Below are positions 1-7,443 of a stretch of 64,000 nt of DNA, one piece after another. Position 1 is the stretch's first letter, and each line of letters opens with the position of its first letter. This DNA comes from Armatimonadota bacterium (GTDB taxonomy: Bacteria > Armatimonadota > Zipacnadia > UBA1398 > JAKPQA01), in NCBI GenBank assembly GCA_029547025.1, contig JAKPQA010000221.1, positions 1-64,000 on the forward strand. Direction: 5' to 3'. The notes beneath the pieces are model-generated. The model saw only the letters and a program-made list of their open reading frames with translations, ran no database searches and was not told the DNA's origin. Both the position numbers and the translations under genes were made by a program.

Positions 1-66
1 GCGGAGGGGCGCCATGGGGGGAACCACGCGTCTCCCAGCGTGGTGGGCCCCCAACGCGCCCGATCC
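1..66 (+). repeat. Dispersed repeat, copy 1
   Basis: This segment matches 48019-48075. Shared blocks include GCCATGGGG, GAACCACGCG and CCCCAACGCGCCC, in the same order and orientation. This copy carries roughly ten extra bases, which add a short CCACGC/GCGTGG inverted repeat. It may extend past the left window edge. Neither copy contains a convincing gene. Confidence 0.55.
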
Positions 67-196
67 GCACGCCTCAACCTCGGGCCGGTCAGGGGCCCCT
101 CCGAAAGACCCGGCGGGCGTTCCGCGCGACCTTCGCGAGACCCAGCCGCCCGGCCCAGGGCCCTATGTTACCGCCAATGGCCGGATAGGGTCCCAT

Positions 197-391
197 CAGC
201 CTAAGGCTGATCCTGCCTATGCGGCCCCTCCGAACACCCTCCGTGATGGCGAGGAGGGGCCGAATGGAAGGGGCCCGCGAAGCGGGAAGGGCGCCATCCG
301 GCCCGCCTCTGGGGTCATCCTGGGCATAGCGGCGGGGGTCGCTCCATCCTCCGCTGTCGAGACCCTGAGGTGTCGAGCGAGGACGCTCGAC
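197..391. other. Series of inverted repeats
   Basis: Four perfect inverted repeats follow one another: CAGCC/GGCTG (197-201, 205-209), CGGCCCCTCC/GGAGGGGCCG (222-231, 253-262), CCCGC/GCGGG (274-278, 282-286) and GTCGAGCG/CGCTCGAC (372-379, 384-391). They could form a structured leader or be worn repeats. I cannot match them to a known RNA family. Confidence 0.35.
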
Positions 392-472
392 CTACGCGAG
401 AGACCGCCGGGCGCCGCAGGGCCTTCCGGCCGCCGCCGGGAATACCCTCGCACTCGCCCCGGAGGTGCACCG

Positions 473-1309
473 ATGAAGTACGGCGTCAACTTCCTGCTCT
501 GGTCCGCCTCGAACAAGGATGACGCGCGGTGGGTCCGCAAGGCCGCTGCCATGGGCTTCGACATGGTCGAGATCGCCGTGTTCGACCCTGCGGGCGTCGA
601 CGTGCCCGCCGTCCGTGCCGCGCTGAAGGACACCGGAGTTGCGCTCTCCCTGTGCAGCATCATGACGCCGGAGCGCGACCTCACCTCCGAGGATCCGGCA
701 TTGCGCGAGACGGCCAAGGAGTACATCCGCGGCACGGTGCTTCTCGGCGAGCAGCTCGGCGCAAAGCTCTTCTGCGGCCCCCTGTACGCTCCCGTGGGGA
801 AGCTCGTGGGCCGAGGACGCACGCCCGAGGAGTGGGATCGCGTCGTTGCCGGTCTGCGTGAGGTGGCAGGCTTCGCCCATGATCACGGCATGTGCCTGTG
901 TATTGAGCCGCTGAACCGCTTCGAGACCTACTTCATCAACATCGCCGCCGACGCCCGCCGCATGGTGGACGAGGTCGCCAGCCCCGGCCTGGCCATGCAC
1001 CTGGACACCTTCCACATGGCCATCGAGGAGAAGAGCTCGGCCGACGCCATCCGCCTGGCTGGCAAGCGGCTCAGGCACGTGCACTTCTGCGAGAACGATC
1101 GCGGCGCGCCGGGCACGGGCCAGGTGCGGTGGAGCGAGATCTTCTCGGCGCTGCGTCAGATCGGCTACGACGGTGGGGCGGTCATCGAGTCCTTCGTGCC
1201 CGGCATCCCCGAGATAGCGGCCGCGGCCGCCATCTGGCGCGACATCGAGCCCAGCGCCGACGACACCGCGACCAAAGGCCTCGAGTTCATGCGCGCACAT
1301 GGGTGGTAG
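473..1309 (+). CDS. Sugar 3-epimerase-like TIM-barrel protein (tagatose/psicose epimerase family)
   Basis: 278 residues, the usual size for the D-tagatose/D-psicose (allulose) 3-epimerase group of the xylose-isomerase-like TIM-barrel superfamily. These cytoplasmic metalloenzymes epimerise ketohexoses or related sugars through a metal-bound enediolate. The four expected metal ligands are visible: E145 (CIEPLNRFE), D178 (LDTFHM), H204 (HVHFCEN) and E239 (VIESF). The start at 473 is chosen because GGAGGTG lies 5 bases upstream and MKYGVNFLLW is the typical first strand; the frame stays open to 14 but carries no family sequence there. The gene stands alone, followed by 629 bases without a gene. 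Exact substrate cannot be read from the sequence; related inosose or hydroxypyruvate isomerases are possible. Confidence 0.85.
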   Translation: MKYGVNFLLWSASNKDDARWVRKAAAMGFDMVEIAVFDPAGVDVPAVRAALKDTGVALSLCSIMTPERDLTSEDPALRETAKEYIRGTVLLGEQLGAKLFCGPLYAPVGKLVGRGRTPEEWDRVVAGLREVAGFAHDHGMCLCIEPLNRFETYFINIAADARRMVDEVASPGLAMHLDTFHMAIEEKSSADAIRLAGKRLRHVHFCENDRGAPGTGQVRWSEIFSALRQIGYDGGAVIESFVPGIPEIAAAAAIWRDIEPSADDTATKGLEFMRAHGW

Positions 1310-1382
1310 TGCGCGGCGTGTGGGTCACGCGGAAGGCGACGCGGTCACGTACGGCGAGATCGGTGGCTGATCCGTCGGCCAG

Positions 1383-1616
1383 TCACACGGGTCTGTCGCC
1401 GACGATCGAGTCGTACTCGGGGCCCCCTCCGCCGTTGAGCACGCATCGCCAGCGCTCACGAAGGGACGCGAGGCAGGCGAACCCCTGGCCATCGGGGCTG
1501 AACCACACCGGCGGGTGGACGATCACGTCGTAGGCCGGCCCCTCGACGCCGTCGAAGACCACGCAGCGCCCACCGTCGCGTTTCGCCGCGTGCCCGAAGC
1601 GCGAGCCATCGGGGCG
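1383..1616 (-). pseudogene. Remnant of a PD40/WD40-like beta-propeller gene
   Basis: Reading the minus strand from about 1616 to the TGA at 1383-1385 gives two consecutive propeller repeats: SRFGHAAKRDGGRCVVFDG followed by VEGPAYDVI, then SPDGQGFACLASLRERW followed by VLNGGGGPEYDSI. The spacing and the motifs SPDG, W/CxVxxxG and GPxYD are those of PD40 (TolB-like) repeats. Upstream of 1616 the frame becomes arginine-rich and loses the repeat pattern, and no start or ribosome binding site fits. It is therefore a 3' fragment of a decayed or deleted gene, perhaps frameshifted. No function should be inferred. Confidence 0.55.
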
Positions 1617-1815
1617 GTCATGTTCTCGCCGAGAGCCTGGCTCTGCTCTCGCTGGACCTCGCCGGCGTCGGTGCGCGGAGCGTCACCGGCCTGGCATTCG
1701 GCCCGCGACTACGCCGCGTTGGCGCGTCTGGATAGGTTGGGCCATGGCCGCCCTGCGGGGTTGCAAGGGGGCCATTCGCCAGGTTATGCACCGGTTAACC
1801 CAACAAGCTCGCCAA

Positions 1816-1845
1816 TTGACAGTCCGGGCAGGTGCGTTGTAGCGT
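1816..1845 (+). promoter_or_regulatory. Possible sigma-70 promoter for the metallophosphoesterase gene
   Basis: A perfect TTGACA (1816-1821) is followed after 18 bases by TAGCGT (1840-1845), a weak -10 match. It lies about 95 bases before the start at 1939. The -35 is convincing; the -10 is not. Confidence 0.35.
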
Positions 1846-1938
1846 TGCTCTGGCTCCAAGCACTGCTCCGCGTGGGCCGCGAGGCCCAGGGCTGTGGCAC
1901 TACGCTGGTTCGGTGACCTGCGACCGCGAGGAAACGTG

Positions 1939-2826
1939 ATGGACGAGCGCCCAGATCAGCGCCGGACACGGCGAGTGACTCGAAGGCATATACTGGGATC
2001 CGGTAGCCTGGCGGTTGCCGCGGCGCTCGGGCTGGGCTATCGCAGCACCAAACGGCCTGAGACGGAGTTCCTCGATCTCCCGTTGCCCGGGCTGCCCGCG
2101 GAGGCGGCGGGGACCACGATCGCCGTTCTCTCCGATACCCACGTCGGTCGCTTCGCGACGCCCGACGATGTGGAGCGCGGCGTGGAGCTCGCCAACCAAG
2201 CGAATCCTCACCTGGTCCTTCTCTTGGGTGACTACTGCTACGGACTAGGAGAGAGGACCCAGTCGGCCTTTGATGACGCCATCCGTCCTTTCGCGCGGCT
2301 CAGGGCCACCTACGGAGTCGTCGCGATCCCGGGAAATCATGACTACTGGGATGGCATCGATCGGGTCCGCGTCGCGTTCAACCGCGTGGGCATCCCGCTT
2401 CTGACGAACCAGCGGTATATGGTGTCCATCCCCGGGGGCGAGCTGGCCATCGTGGGGCTCGACGATCTATGGGAGGGCGAACGGCAGGTCGACAGGGCGT
2501 TCGAGGGGATCCCCGCCGGCATGCCACGCATCACCCTGAGCCACAACCCCGACCGGTTTGTCTATGAACGCCACCGCGATCTCTCGCTCATGCTCGCAGG
2601 GCATACCCATGGGGGCCAGATCATCCTGCCCGGTGTTGGTCCCCTGTACGTTCCGTGCCGGTATGGATGGCGCTATCCGATGGGGCATTTCCGAGCAGGG
2701 CGCAATCAGCTGTACGTCAGCCGTGGCCTCAACTGCACCATCATACCGCTGCGGATCCACTGCCCGCCGGAAGTGACCGTTATCACCCTTGCAGCGCCCG
2801 GCGACGTGTCGCCCGAGGCCGCGTAG
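1939..2826 (+). CDS. Exported calcineurin-like metallophosphoesterase (YaeI/YkuE type)
   Basis: 295 residues. The N-terminus (TRRHILGSGSLAVAAALGLG, residues 14-33) looks like a twin-arginine signal or signal anchor. The two-metal phosphoesterase motifs follow in order: DTHVG (D66, H68), GDYCYG (D98), GNHDYW (N133, H134), SHNPD (H202) and GHTHGG (H222, H224). Members of this YaeI/YkuE branch act outside the cytoplasm on phosphoesters, including lipid-linked ones; the substrate here is unknown. ATG 1939 is preferred to the upstream ATG at 1894 because the purine-rich GAGGAAA (1928-1934) precedes it and the Tat motif then sits near the N-terminus. The gene converges on the small minus-strand gene, with 3 bases between the two stops. 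Confidence 0.85.
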   Translation: MDERPDQRRTRRVTRRHILGSGSLAVAAALGLGYRSTKRPETEFLDLPLPGLPAEAAGTTIAVLSDTHVGRFATPDDVERGVELANQANPHLVLLLGDYCYGLGERTQSAFDDAIRPFARLRATYGVVAIPGNHDYWDGIDRVRVAFNRVGIPLLTNQRYMVSIPGGELAIVGLDDLWEGERQVDRAFEGIPAGMPRITLSHNPDRFVYERHRDLSLMLAGHTHGGQIILPGVGPLYVPCRYGWRYPMGHFRAGRNQLYVSRGLNCTIIPLRIHCPPEVTVITLAAPGDVSPEAA

Positions 2827-2829
2827 GGT

Positions 2830-3180
2830 CTAGGACTCGTCGGCGGCGTCATCCTCCATGTCATCCATAAGGTCGGCAAATTGCGCGTCGTAGGTGGTCT
2901 CGACGAGCCCATACCACACTTCTGCGGCGTGTAGCCACAGCCCAATGGCGGCCACGTCGGCGGGCAGGGCGAGGGTCTCCGCAAGGAAGAGCGCTCCGGC
3001 GCGCTCCATGTCGCTGGCGGTGTTCGATTCGTCGAGGATGAAGCGGCCAGCGTCTCTCTTCGACGGGAACAGCTGTTCGCGTGTCGTGGCGACGAAGGAC
3101 CGAATGGCCTCGGGCGTCGCCCGCTCCAGATGAGGCCCGAAACGCCGCTCCACCAACTCGCGGAAGGCCTGCAGGTCCAT
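2830..3180 (-). CDS. Hypothetical 116-residue acidic protein
   Basis: I do not recognise this protein. It appears soluble and mostly helical, has no signal peptide or cysteine motif, and ends in a very acidic tail (DLMDDMEDDAADES). It is the last gene of a minus-strand set prs-hpf-this gene: its ATG is 15 bases after the hpf stop and the purine run TAGGGGA next to that stop probably serves as its ribosome binding site. Its position suggests co-expression with the ribosome hibernation factor, but nothing in the sequence shows a function. Confidence 0.6.
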   Translation of the reverse strand: MDLQAFRELVERRFGPHLERATPEAIRSFVATTREQLFPSKRDAGRFILDESNTASDMERAGALFLAETLALPADVAAIGLWLHAAEVWYGLVETTYDAQFADLMDDMEDDAADES

Positions 3181-3195
3181 GGCCTATGGAATCCC

Positions 3196-3756
3196 CTACT
3201 GGGTGTCAGGCACTAACAAGCCATAGTCGCCATCCTGGCGAGCGTACACCACCGCGGGCTGGTTGGTCTCCGTCAAGTAGAAGACAAAGAAGTCATGGCC
3301 GAGAAGCTCCATCTGCATGATGGCCTCCTCGACGCTCATGGGCTTCGTCGGGAAAGTCTTGGTCCGGACCACATGCCCGTCCGGCAGCTCCTCGGCCACC
3401 GAGTCATCCATCTGCCCGAGGACCTGCTCCGCGGCTTCGTCCGTGGTGCCGGCATCGCGCGCCTGGCGTTTCCGGGCGGACATGCGCCCTTTGAGCCGAC
3501 GCAGCTGGGCCTCGATCTTCTCCGCGGCGAGGTCCACCGAGACATACAGGTCGTTGGACTTCTCCTCGGCGCGCAGCACGGTGTCACCGAAGTTGATGGT
3601 GATCTCAACGATGAACCATGACCGCTGGGCACTGAACGCGATCGAGGCCTCCCGTACGAACCGCGCATAGCGCTCCAGTTTGGCAACTCGCTTCTCTGCA
3701 TAGTCGCGCACCGCCTGAGGCACGCGGACATTGGTTCCCTTAACGAAAACGCGCAT
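3196..3756 (-). CDS. hpf: Long-form ribosome hibernation promoting factor
   Basis: 186 residues, the length of long HPF. Residues about 1-100 form the S30AE/YfiA domain (MRVFVKGTNVRVPQAVRDYA start, then FIVEITINFGDTVLRAEEKS and DLYVSVDLAAEKIEAQLRRL). Residues about 130-186 form the C-terminal dimerisation domain (KPMSVEEAIMQMELLGHDFF, FYLTETNQPAVVYARQDGDY). Long HPF binds the 30S decoding region and dimerises 70S ribosomes in stationary phase. An in-frame TTG precedes the ATG; I choose the ATG at 3756 because AAGGGG sits about 7 bases before it. It lies 71 bases downstream of prs in the same direction, with a small hairpin in the gap. Confidence 0.93.
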   Translation of the reverse strand: MRVFVKGTNVRVPQAVRDYAEKRVAKLERYARFVREASIAFSAQRSWFIVEITINFGDTVLRAEEKSNDLYVSVDLAAEKIEAQLRRLKGRMSARKRQARDAGTTDEAAEQVLGQMDDSVAEELPDGHVVRTKTFPTKPMSVEEAIMQMELLGHDFFVFYLTETNQPAVVYARQDGDYGLLVPDTQ

Positions 3757-3774
3757 CAATGGACCCCTTTCGCC

Positions 3775-3790
3775 GCCCGGAATCCCGGGC
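3775..3790 (-). other. Small hairpin between prs and hpf
   Basis: GCCCGG-AATC-CCGGGC (3775-3780 and 3785-3790) lies in the 71-base gap between the prs stop and the hpf start. There is no U-run, so it is not a classical terminator. It could modulate read-through or protect an mRNA end. Confidence 0.3.
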
Positions 3791-3827
3791 AGGCCCTCGC
3801 CAAGTCCGGGCCCACGCCCGCCCGGCT

Positions 3828-4784
3828 CTACAGGAGCTCACTCACCGAGTCGTTGCGGCTAATCCGAGCGATCGCGTCACCAAGTAGGCTACTGATGGAT
3901 ATGGTGGTGATCTTCGTCGACTCCAGACCCTCTGGCAGGGGGATGGAGTCGGTCACGATCAGTTCGGCGAGGCTGGACTCCTCGATTCGCTTCACCGCAT
4001 CGCCGCACAGCACGGGATGCGTGATACACGCGTGCACCGACCGCGCGCCCCGCTCCAACACCATGTCAGCCGCATTCACCAGGGTCGAGCCACCCAAGAT
4101 CATATCGTCCCAGATCAGGGCACGCTTGCCGTCGATGTCGCCCACGACCTCGACGGTCTGGACCGCCTCAGGAGCGGCCTCCATGTGGCGCTTGAACACC
4201 ACGGCGATCCCACACCCGAGCAAGCCCGACAGGAGCACCGCTTCCTCGACGGCCCCTTCGTCTGGTGCCACGACGACGAGATCCGGACCGCACAGCCCCC
4301 GGTCCGCCAGGAAACGCGAGACATATGGGATCGATGGCAGATGGTCAACGGGAATGTTGAAGAAACCTTGAATAGCACCCTCGTGCAAGTCCATGGTCAG
4401 CAGCCGAGTCGCCCCCGCCGATGTGAGCAGGTCAGCCACCAGGCGGGCCGAGATGGGTTCCCGTCCACGGAACTTCTTCTCCTGCTTCGAGTACGGGAAG
4501 TACGGCGCGACCACGGTGATGCGCGCCGCCGACGCACGTCGGGCGGCGTCCAGCATGACGAGCAGCTCCATCACACGGTCGTTCACGTTACGTCCGAAGG
4601 ACTGGAAGATGAACACATCGCGCCCCCGAACGTGCTCGCGGAGCTGGACGCGTATCTCCCCGTTGGTCCAGGTCGAGACCACGGCGTCGCCCACCTTGGT
4701 CCCGATATGCTGCGCGACCCGCTCCGCCAGCTGCCGGCATCCGTTGCCGGAGAAGATGAGCAAGTTCGCGCGCCCGTCGTCCAT
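3828..4784 (-). CDS. prs: Ribose-phosphate pyrophosphokinase (PRPP synthetase)
   Basis: 318 residues, full length for Prs, which makes PRPP from ribose 5-phosphate and ATP for nucleotide, His and Trp synthesis. Visible features are the N-terminal oligomerisation half (FSGNG, NGEIRVQL), the ATP-side loop PYFPYSKQEKKFRGREPISA (94-113), the metal histidine in MDLHEGAIQGFF (131-142), VAPDEGAVEEA (172-182), the catalytic-loop pair KR (198-199) and the ribose-phosphate loop WDDMILGGSTL (225-235). The last motif departs from the usual DDMIDTGGT: the second acidic position is Leu. The rest is conserved, so it is probably a working Prs, but this site deserves a check. An extended -10 promoter lies about 64 bases upstream. 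Confidence 0.9.
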   Translation of the reverse strand: MDDGRANLLIFSGNGCRQLAERVAQHIGTKVGDAVVSTWTNGEIRVQLREHVRGRDVFIFQSFGRNVNDRVMELLVMLDAARRASAARITVVAPYFPYSKQEKKFRGREPISARLVADLLTSAGATRLLTMDLHEGAIQGFFNIPVDHLPSIPYVSRFLADRGLCGPDLVVVAPDEGAVEEAVLLSGLLGCGIAVVFKRHMEAAPEAVQTVEVVGDIDGKRALIWDDMILGGSTLVNAADMVLERGARSVHACITHPVLCGDAVKRIEESSLAELIVTDSIPLPEGLESTKITTISISSLLGDAIARISRNDSVSELL

Positions 4785-4847
4785 CGTGGTGCCCCCTCAG
4801 TCGGTCGTACAACCTCTCGGAAGCGCATTCGCCCCGGGGGTCGGGCT

Positions 4848-4856
4848 AGTATACCA
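4848..4856 (-). promoter_or_regulatory. Extended -10 promoter for prs-hpf
   Basis: On the minus strand TGG is followed directly by TATACT (4853-4848). It is a good extended -10 without an obvious -35, about 64 bases before the prs start. The same TGGTATACT string occurs at 9783-9791. Confidence 0.45.
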
Positions 4857-4994
4857 CAACCGGGGCCAAGCGACGGCCCGTCGACCATGCAACGTTCTCG
4901 CCATGTTCCCACGCAGGAGGGAGTGGTCGCTGCGCCCGGCAATATACCGTCCAGTCTGGCCAACCATAACATTCCCCCGGACGGAGTGGGCCCC

Positions 4995-5966
4995 ATGTCC
5001 GTTATGCCACGCGAACGCGCCATCGCCGCTCTCGAGCTCCGCCCGCCCTATCCGGGGCTTGTGCCCGCCATGGAGCTCGAGTTTCAGCTCACCCTCGAGC
5101 GGTTCGGACGGCAGTACCATTCGGCCGCCGAGTATGCCGAGGCCGCATCGCAAAGTGAGCTCAGCCGGCTCACCCGCGAGGACGCCCAGCTGTTCGTCGA
5201 CACCTGCCGGGCCTATGATCTCTGTGGCGTGCTGCTGCCCAACCATACGGGACCGCCCGGGGTGCCGATCGAGGAGCGCACCAGGCAACTGGTTGGCGCC
5301 ATTCGCGACATCTCGGGCGACGAGTTCCTCATGATGTGCCACGGTGACGCGACGCTGTCTCTTCCGGACGGCAACGCCATGTGGGACCTTTCGATGCGCA
5401 TGGCCGAGGACAAGGACGCCCTGCTGGCCGAGTTGGGCCGATGGGTCGATGGCGCGCTGGACGGCGGCGAGAGGCTCTTGGCCGCGGGTATTGAGGCGTT
5501 CGCGCTCTGTGCCGACTACTGCTACAACAGCGGCCCCTGGTGCTCTCCCCGCATGTTCGCGGAGTTCGTAACCCCTTTTCTCGCCCGCTTGACCCAGGGC
5601 TATCGTGACATGGGAGCCTATGTCATCAAGCACACCGACGGTAACATCATGCCCATCTTGGACCAGCTCGTCTCCACGCGGCCGCACGCACTCCATTCGC
5701 TGGACCCGCAGGGCGGTGTCGACATCGCGGAAGTCAAGCGCATCTGCGGTGACCAGGTCTGCCTCATCGGCAATGTGAACTGCGGGCTTGTGCAGACCGG
5801 CACCGAGGACGAAGTCATCGCCAGTGCCCGATATGCCCTCGACCACGGGATGCCGGGCGGCGGGTTCATCTTCGCGCTCAGCAACGTGGCCTTCCGCGGC
5901 ATGCCGCTGGAGCGGTATGAGCTGGTCCAGCGTGTGCGCCACGATCACGGCATCTATGCCGGCTAG
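4995..5966 (+). CDS. URO-D/MtaA superfamily protein (uroporphyrinogen decarboxylase-like)
   Basis: 323 residues, the size of the URO-D superfamily, which includes heme-pathway decarboxylases and corrinoid-dependent methyltransferases (MtaA, CmuA). Signature pieces are KHTDGN (212-217), SLDPQG (235-240) and GNVNCG (259-264), the usual C-terminal order of this barrel. The MtaA-like zinc motif HxC is represented only loosely (H213 in KHTDG). The protein lacks the usual arginine-rich uroporphyrinogen-binding N-terminus, so a methyltransferase-like or unknown role is more likely than heme synthesis. ATG 4995 is chosen because ACGGAG lies 8 bases upstream; a second ATG follows three codons later. 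Two further paralogues lie at 30606 and 34793. It diverges from prs. Confidence 0.8.
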   Translation: MSVMPRERAIAALELRPPYPGLVPAMELEFQLTLERFGRQYHSAAEYAEAASQSELSRLTREDAQLFVDTCRAYDLCGVLLPNHTGPPGVPIEERTRQLVGAIRDISGDEFLMMCHGDATLSLPDGNAMWDLSMRMAEDKDALLAELGRWVDGALDGGERLLAAGIEAFALCADYCYNSGPWCSPRMFAEFVTPFLARLTQGYRDMGAYVIKHTDGNIMPILDQLVSTRPHALHSLDPQGGVDIAEVKRICGDQVCLIGNVNCGLVQTGTEDEVIASARYALDHGMPGGGFIFALSNVAFRGMPLERYELVQRVRHDHGIYAG

Positions 5967-6099
5967 CTCGTGGCACAGGAAGGGGCGCGTGCCGCGGTTG
6001 GCGCACACTCGGTGGGGGGAGCTACAGCGCGGAGCTTCAGGCCGGCTCGCGCCGGGGACGGCGGGTGCCCGGCCCATGTGATTGAGGAAGTGATTGATT

Positions 6100-7308
6100 A
6101 TGTCAACAACAAACAACAGGCTGGGACTCGTGGAGGCGGCTCTCGCAGACGGGGGTGGTATCCTCCGCTGCGATCCGGCTTGGGTGGCCCGCAGCTTCCT
6201 GCCTACCGGCTTCCGTCTGGGCCTCAGCGAGGAAGAGGCCACCGTAGGCGAACGGGGCTTCATCTCTGAGCGGTGGCTGTGCTCGACCACCAGAGCCGAC
6301 AACGAGATCGGCCCGCCGGACGAGGGCCTGAGCTACCTCCGGCTCGATGGCGGCGCCCGCATGACTCTCAAAGAGGCCGTCGAGATTGCTGGACCACTCA
6401 TTCTCGGCGAGGAGTACGCGGCAACTCATGGGCACACGCTGGGGCGCCTGGCGAAGATCTACGACTTCGGCGCCCGCATCCCCTACCACATCCACCAGCG
6501 AGCGTGCGACGCGGCCAAAGTCGGACGGCACCCCAAAGAGGAAGCGTACTACTTCCCCGAGGGCATCGACCTGGGCCCCCACCCTGAGACGTTCTTCGGC
6601 GTGCATCCCTACATCGTTCGCGAGGGCAAGCAGGAGCTGCTGCTGCCCTACCTGGTTGAGTGGAACAGCGACCTGATCCTCCGGCACTCGCGCGCCTACT
6701 TGCTGGTGCCCGGAGAGGGCTTCCATCTGCCCGCCGGCGTCCTCCATGCTCCCGGAACTGCGGTCACGATCGAGCTCCAGGAGGACTCGGATGTGTTTGC
6801 CTTCCTTCAGGCCAAAGTGCACGGGAAGATCGTGTCCAAGGAGCTGCTCTACAAGGACGTGCATCCCGATGAACGGGCCGCCCGCCAGGAGCTCGCTGTC
6901 CTGGAGCAGATCGATTGGGTGATCTCGGGGGATCCGTACTTCTATGAGAACCGCCACACGCCGCCCGTTCCGGTCGAGGCGACACGCCAGCCAGGGGCCG
7001 AAGAGTGCTGGATCTACTACAACACGCGCAAGTTCAGCGGCAAACGCTTGGTCGTCCAGCCAGGAGCCCAGTTTGTCTCGACCGAGAAGGGCGTCTATTC
7101 CATCCTGGTTGAGAAGGGCAAGGGAACCTATGGCGGACTCGAGGTTGAAGCAGGCAACTTCGGCCTCGATGAACTGGTCGTCAGCCATGATCGGGCGACC
7201 AAGCCGCTGGAGGTCGTCAACACGGGAACGGAGCCGTTAGCCGTGATCAAATTCTTCGGGCCCGACATCAACCCGGATGTCCCCATGATCCCGCAATATC
7301 CGGCATAG
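6100..7308 (+). CDS. Class I mannose-6-phosphate isomerase-like cupin protein
   Basis: 402 residues with a double-cupin layout. The metal site reads IPYHIHQRA (H130, H132), HPKEEAYYF (E148) and GFHLPAGVLHAPGT (H209, H216), matching the HxH...E...H pattern of zinc-dependent phosphomannose isomerases and relatives. A second beta-rich half runs from about residue 300. Type I ManA interconverts mannose 6-phosphate and fructose 6-phosphate, but overall similarity is loose, so another sugar-phosphate isomerase is possible. ATG 6100 is selected because GAGGAAG (6084-6090) lies 9 bases upstream, whereas the in-frame TTG at 6094 is too close to it. It follows the URO-D paralogue by 133 bases in the same direction. 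Confidence 0.7.
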   Translation: MSTTNNRLGLVEAALADGGGILRCDPAWVARSFLPTGFRLGLSEEEATVGERGFISERWLCSTTRADNEIGPPDEGLSYLRLDGGARMTLKEAVEIAGPLILGEEYAATHGHTLGRLAKIYDFGARIPYHIHQRACDAAKVGRHPKEEAYYFPEGIDLGPHPETFFGVHPYIVREGKQELLLPYLVEWNSDLILRHSRAYLLVPGEGFHLPAGVLHAPGTAVTIELQEDSDVFAFLQAKVHGKIVSKELLYKDVHPDERAARQELAVLEQIDWVISGDPYFYENRHTPPVPVEATRQPGAEECWIYYNTRKFSGKRLVVQPGAQFVSTEKGVYSILVEKGKGTYGGLEVEAGNFGLDELVVSHDRATKPLEVVNTGTEPLAVIKFFGPDINPDVPMIPQYPA

Positions 7309-7343
7309 GCGGCATCGGGGGCGTCCAAGAGCCGGGCCAGGAG

Positions 7344-7380
7344 ACCCCGCGCCGGTCGTGGGCTCGTCGACGGGCGGGGT
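7344..7380 (+). terminator. Possible stem-loop after the cupin gene
   Basis: ACCCCGC (7344-7350) and GCGGGGT (7374-7380) can pair across a 23-base loop, 35 bases after the cupin gene stop. No U-run follows. It is only a candidate end-of-transcript structure. Confidence 0.25.
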
Positions 7381-7443
7381 GGCGACGGTCTGCCTCGGGT
7401 CGGGGTTGCGCGGCATCGCCGAACCGGGCTGCGGAGGAGTGCT

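Larger units (their letters stand above)
1..472. other. Gene-free stretch with a dispersed repeat and hairpins
   Basis: I see no credible gene here. The open frame that runs into the epimerase gene at 473 has no ribosome binding site upstream and low-complexity, proline- and arginine-rich content. The stretch holds one copy of a dispersed repeat (1-66) and four inverted repeats between 197 and 391. It ends with the strong ribosome binding site GGAGGTG at 461-467. Confidence 0.6.
1310..1938. other. Gene-poor stretch: beta-propeller remnant and a promoter
   Basis: No intact gene is visible. On the minus strand 1383-1616 reads as the last two repeats of a PD40-like beta-propeller protein with no beginning. 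The rest (1617-1938) contains only the putative promoter and leader of the metallophosphoesterase gene. Confidence 0.55.

Noticed and set aside
4017..4994. Long 5' extension of the URO-D gene at 4995
   Set aside because: It overlaps prs on the other strand and has no homology; a ribosome binding site precedes ATG 4995.
4797..6302. 501-codon minus-strand frame
   Set aside because: Antisense to the URO-D paralogue, which has clear motifs and a ribosome binding site; the antisense frame has none.
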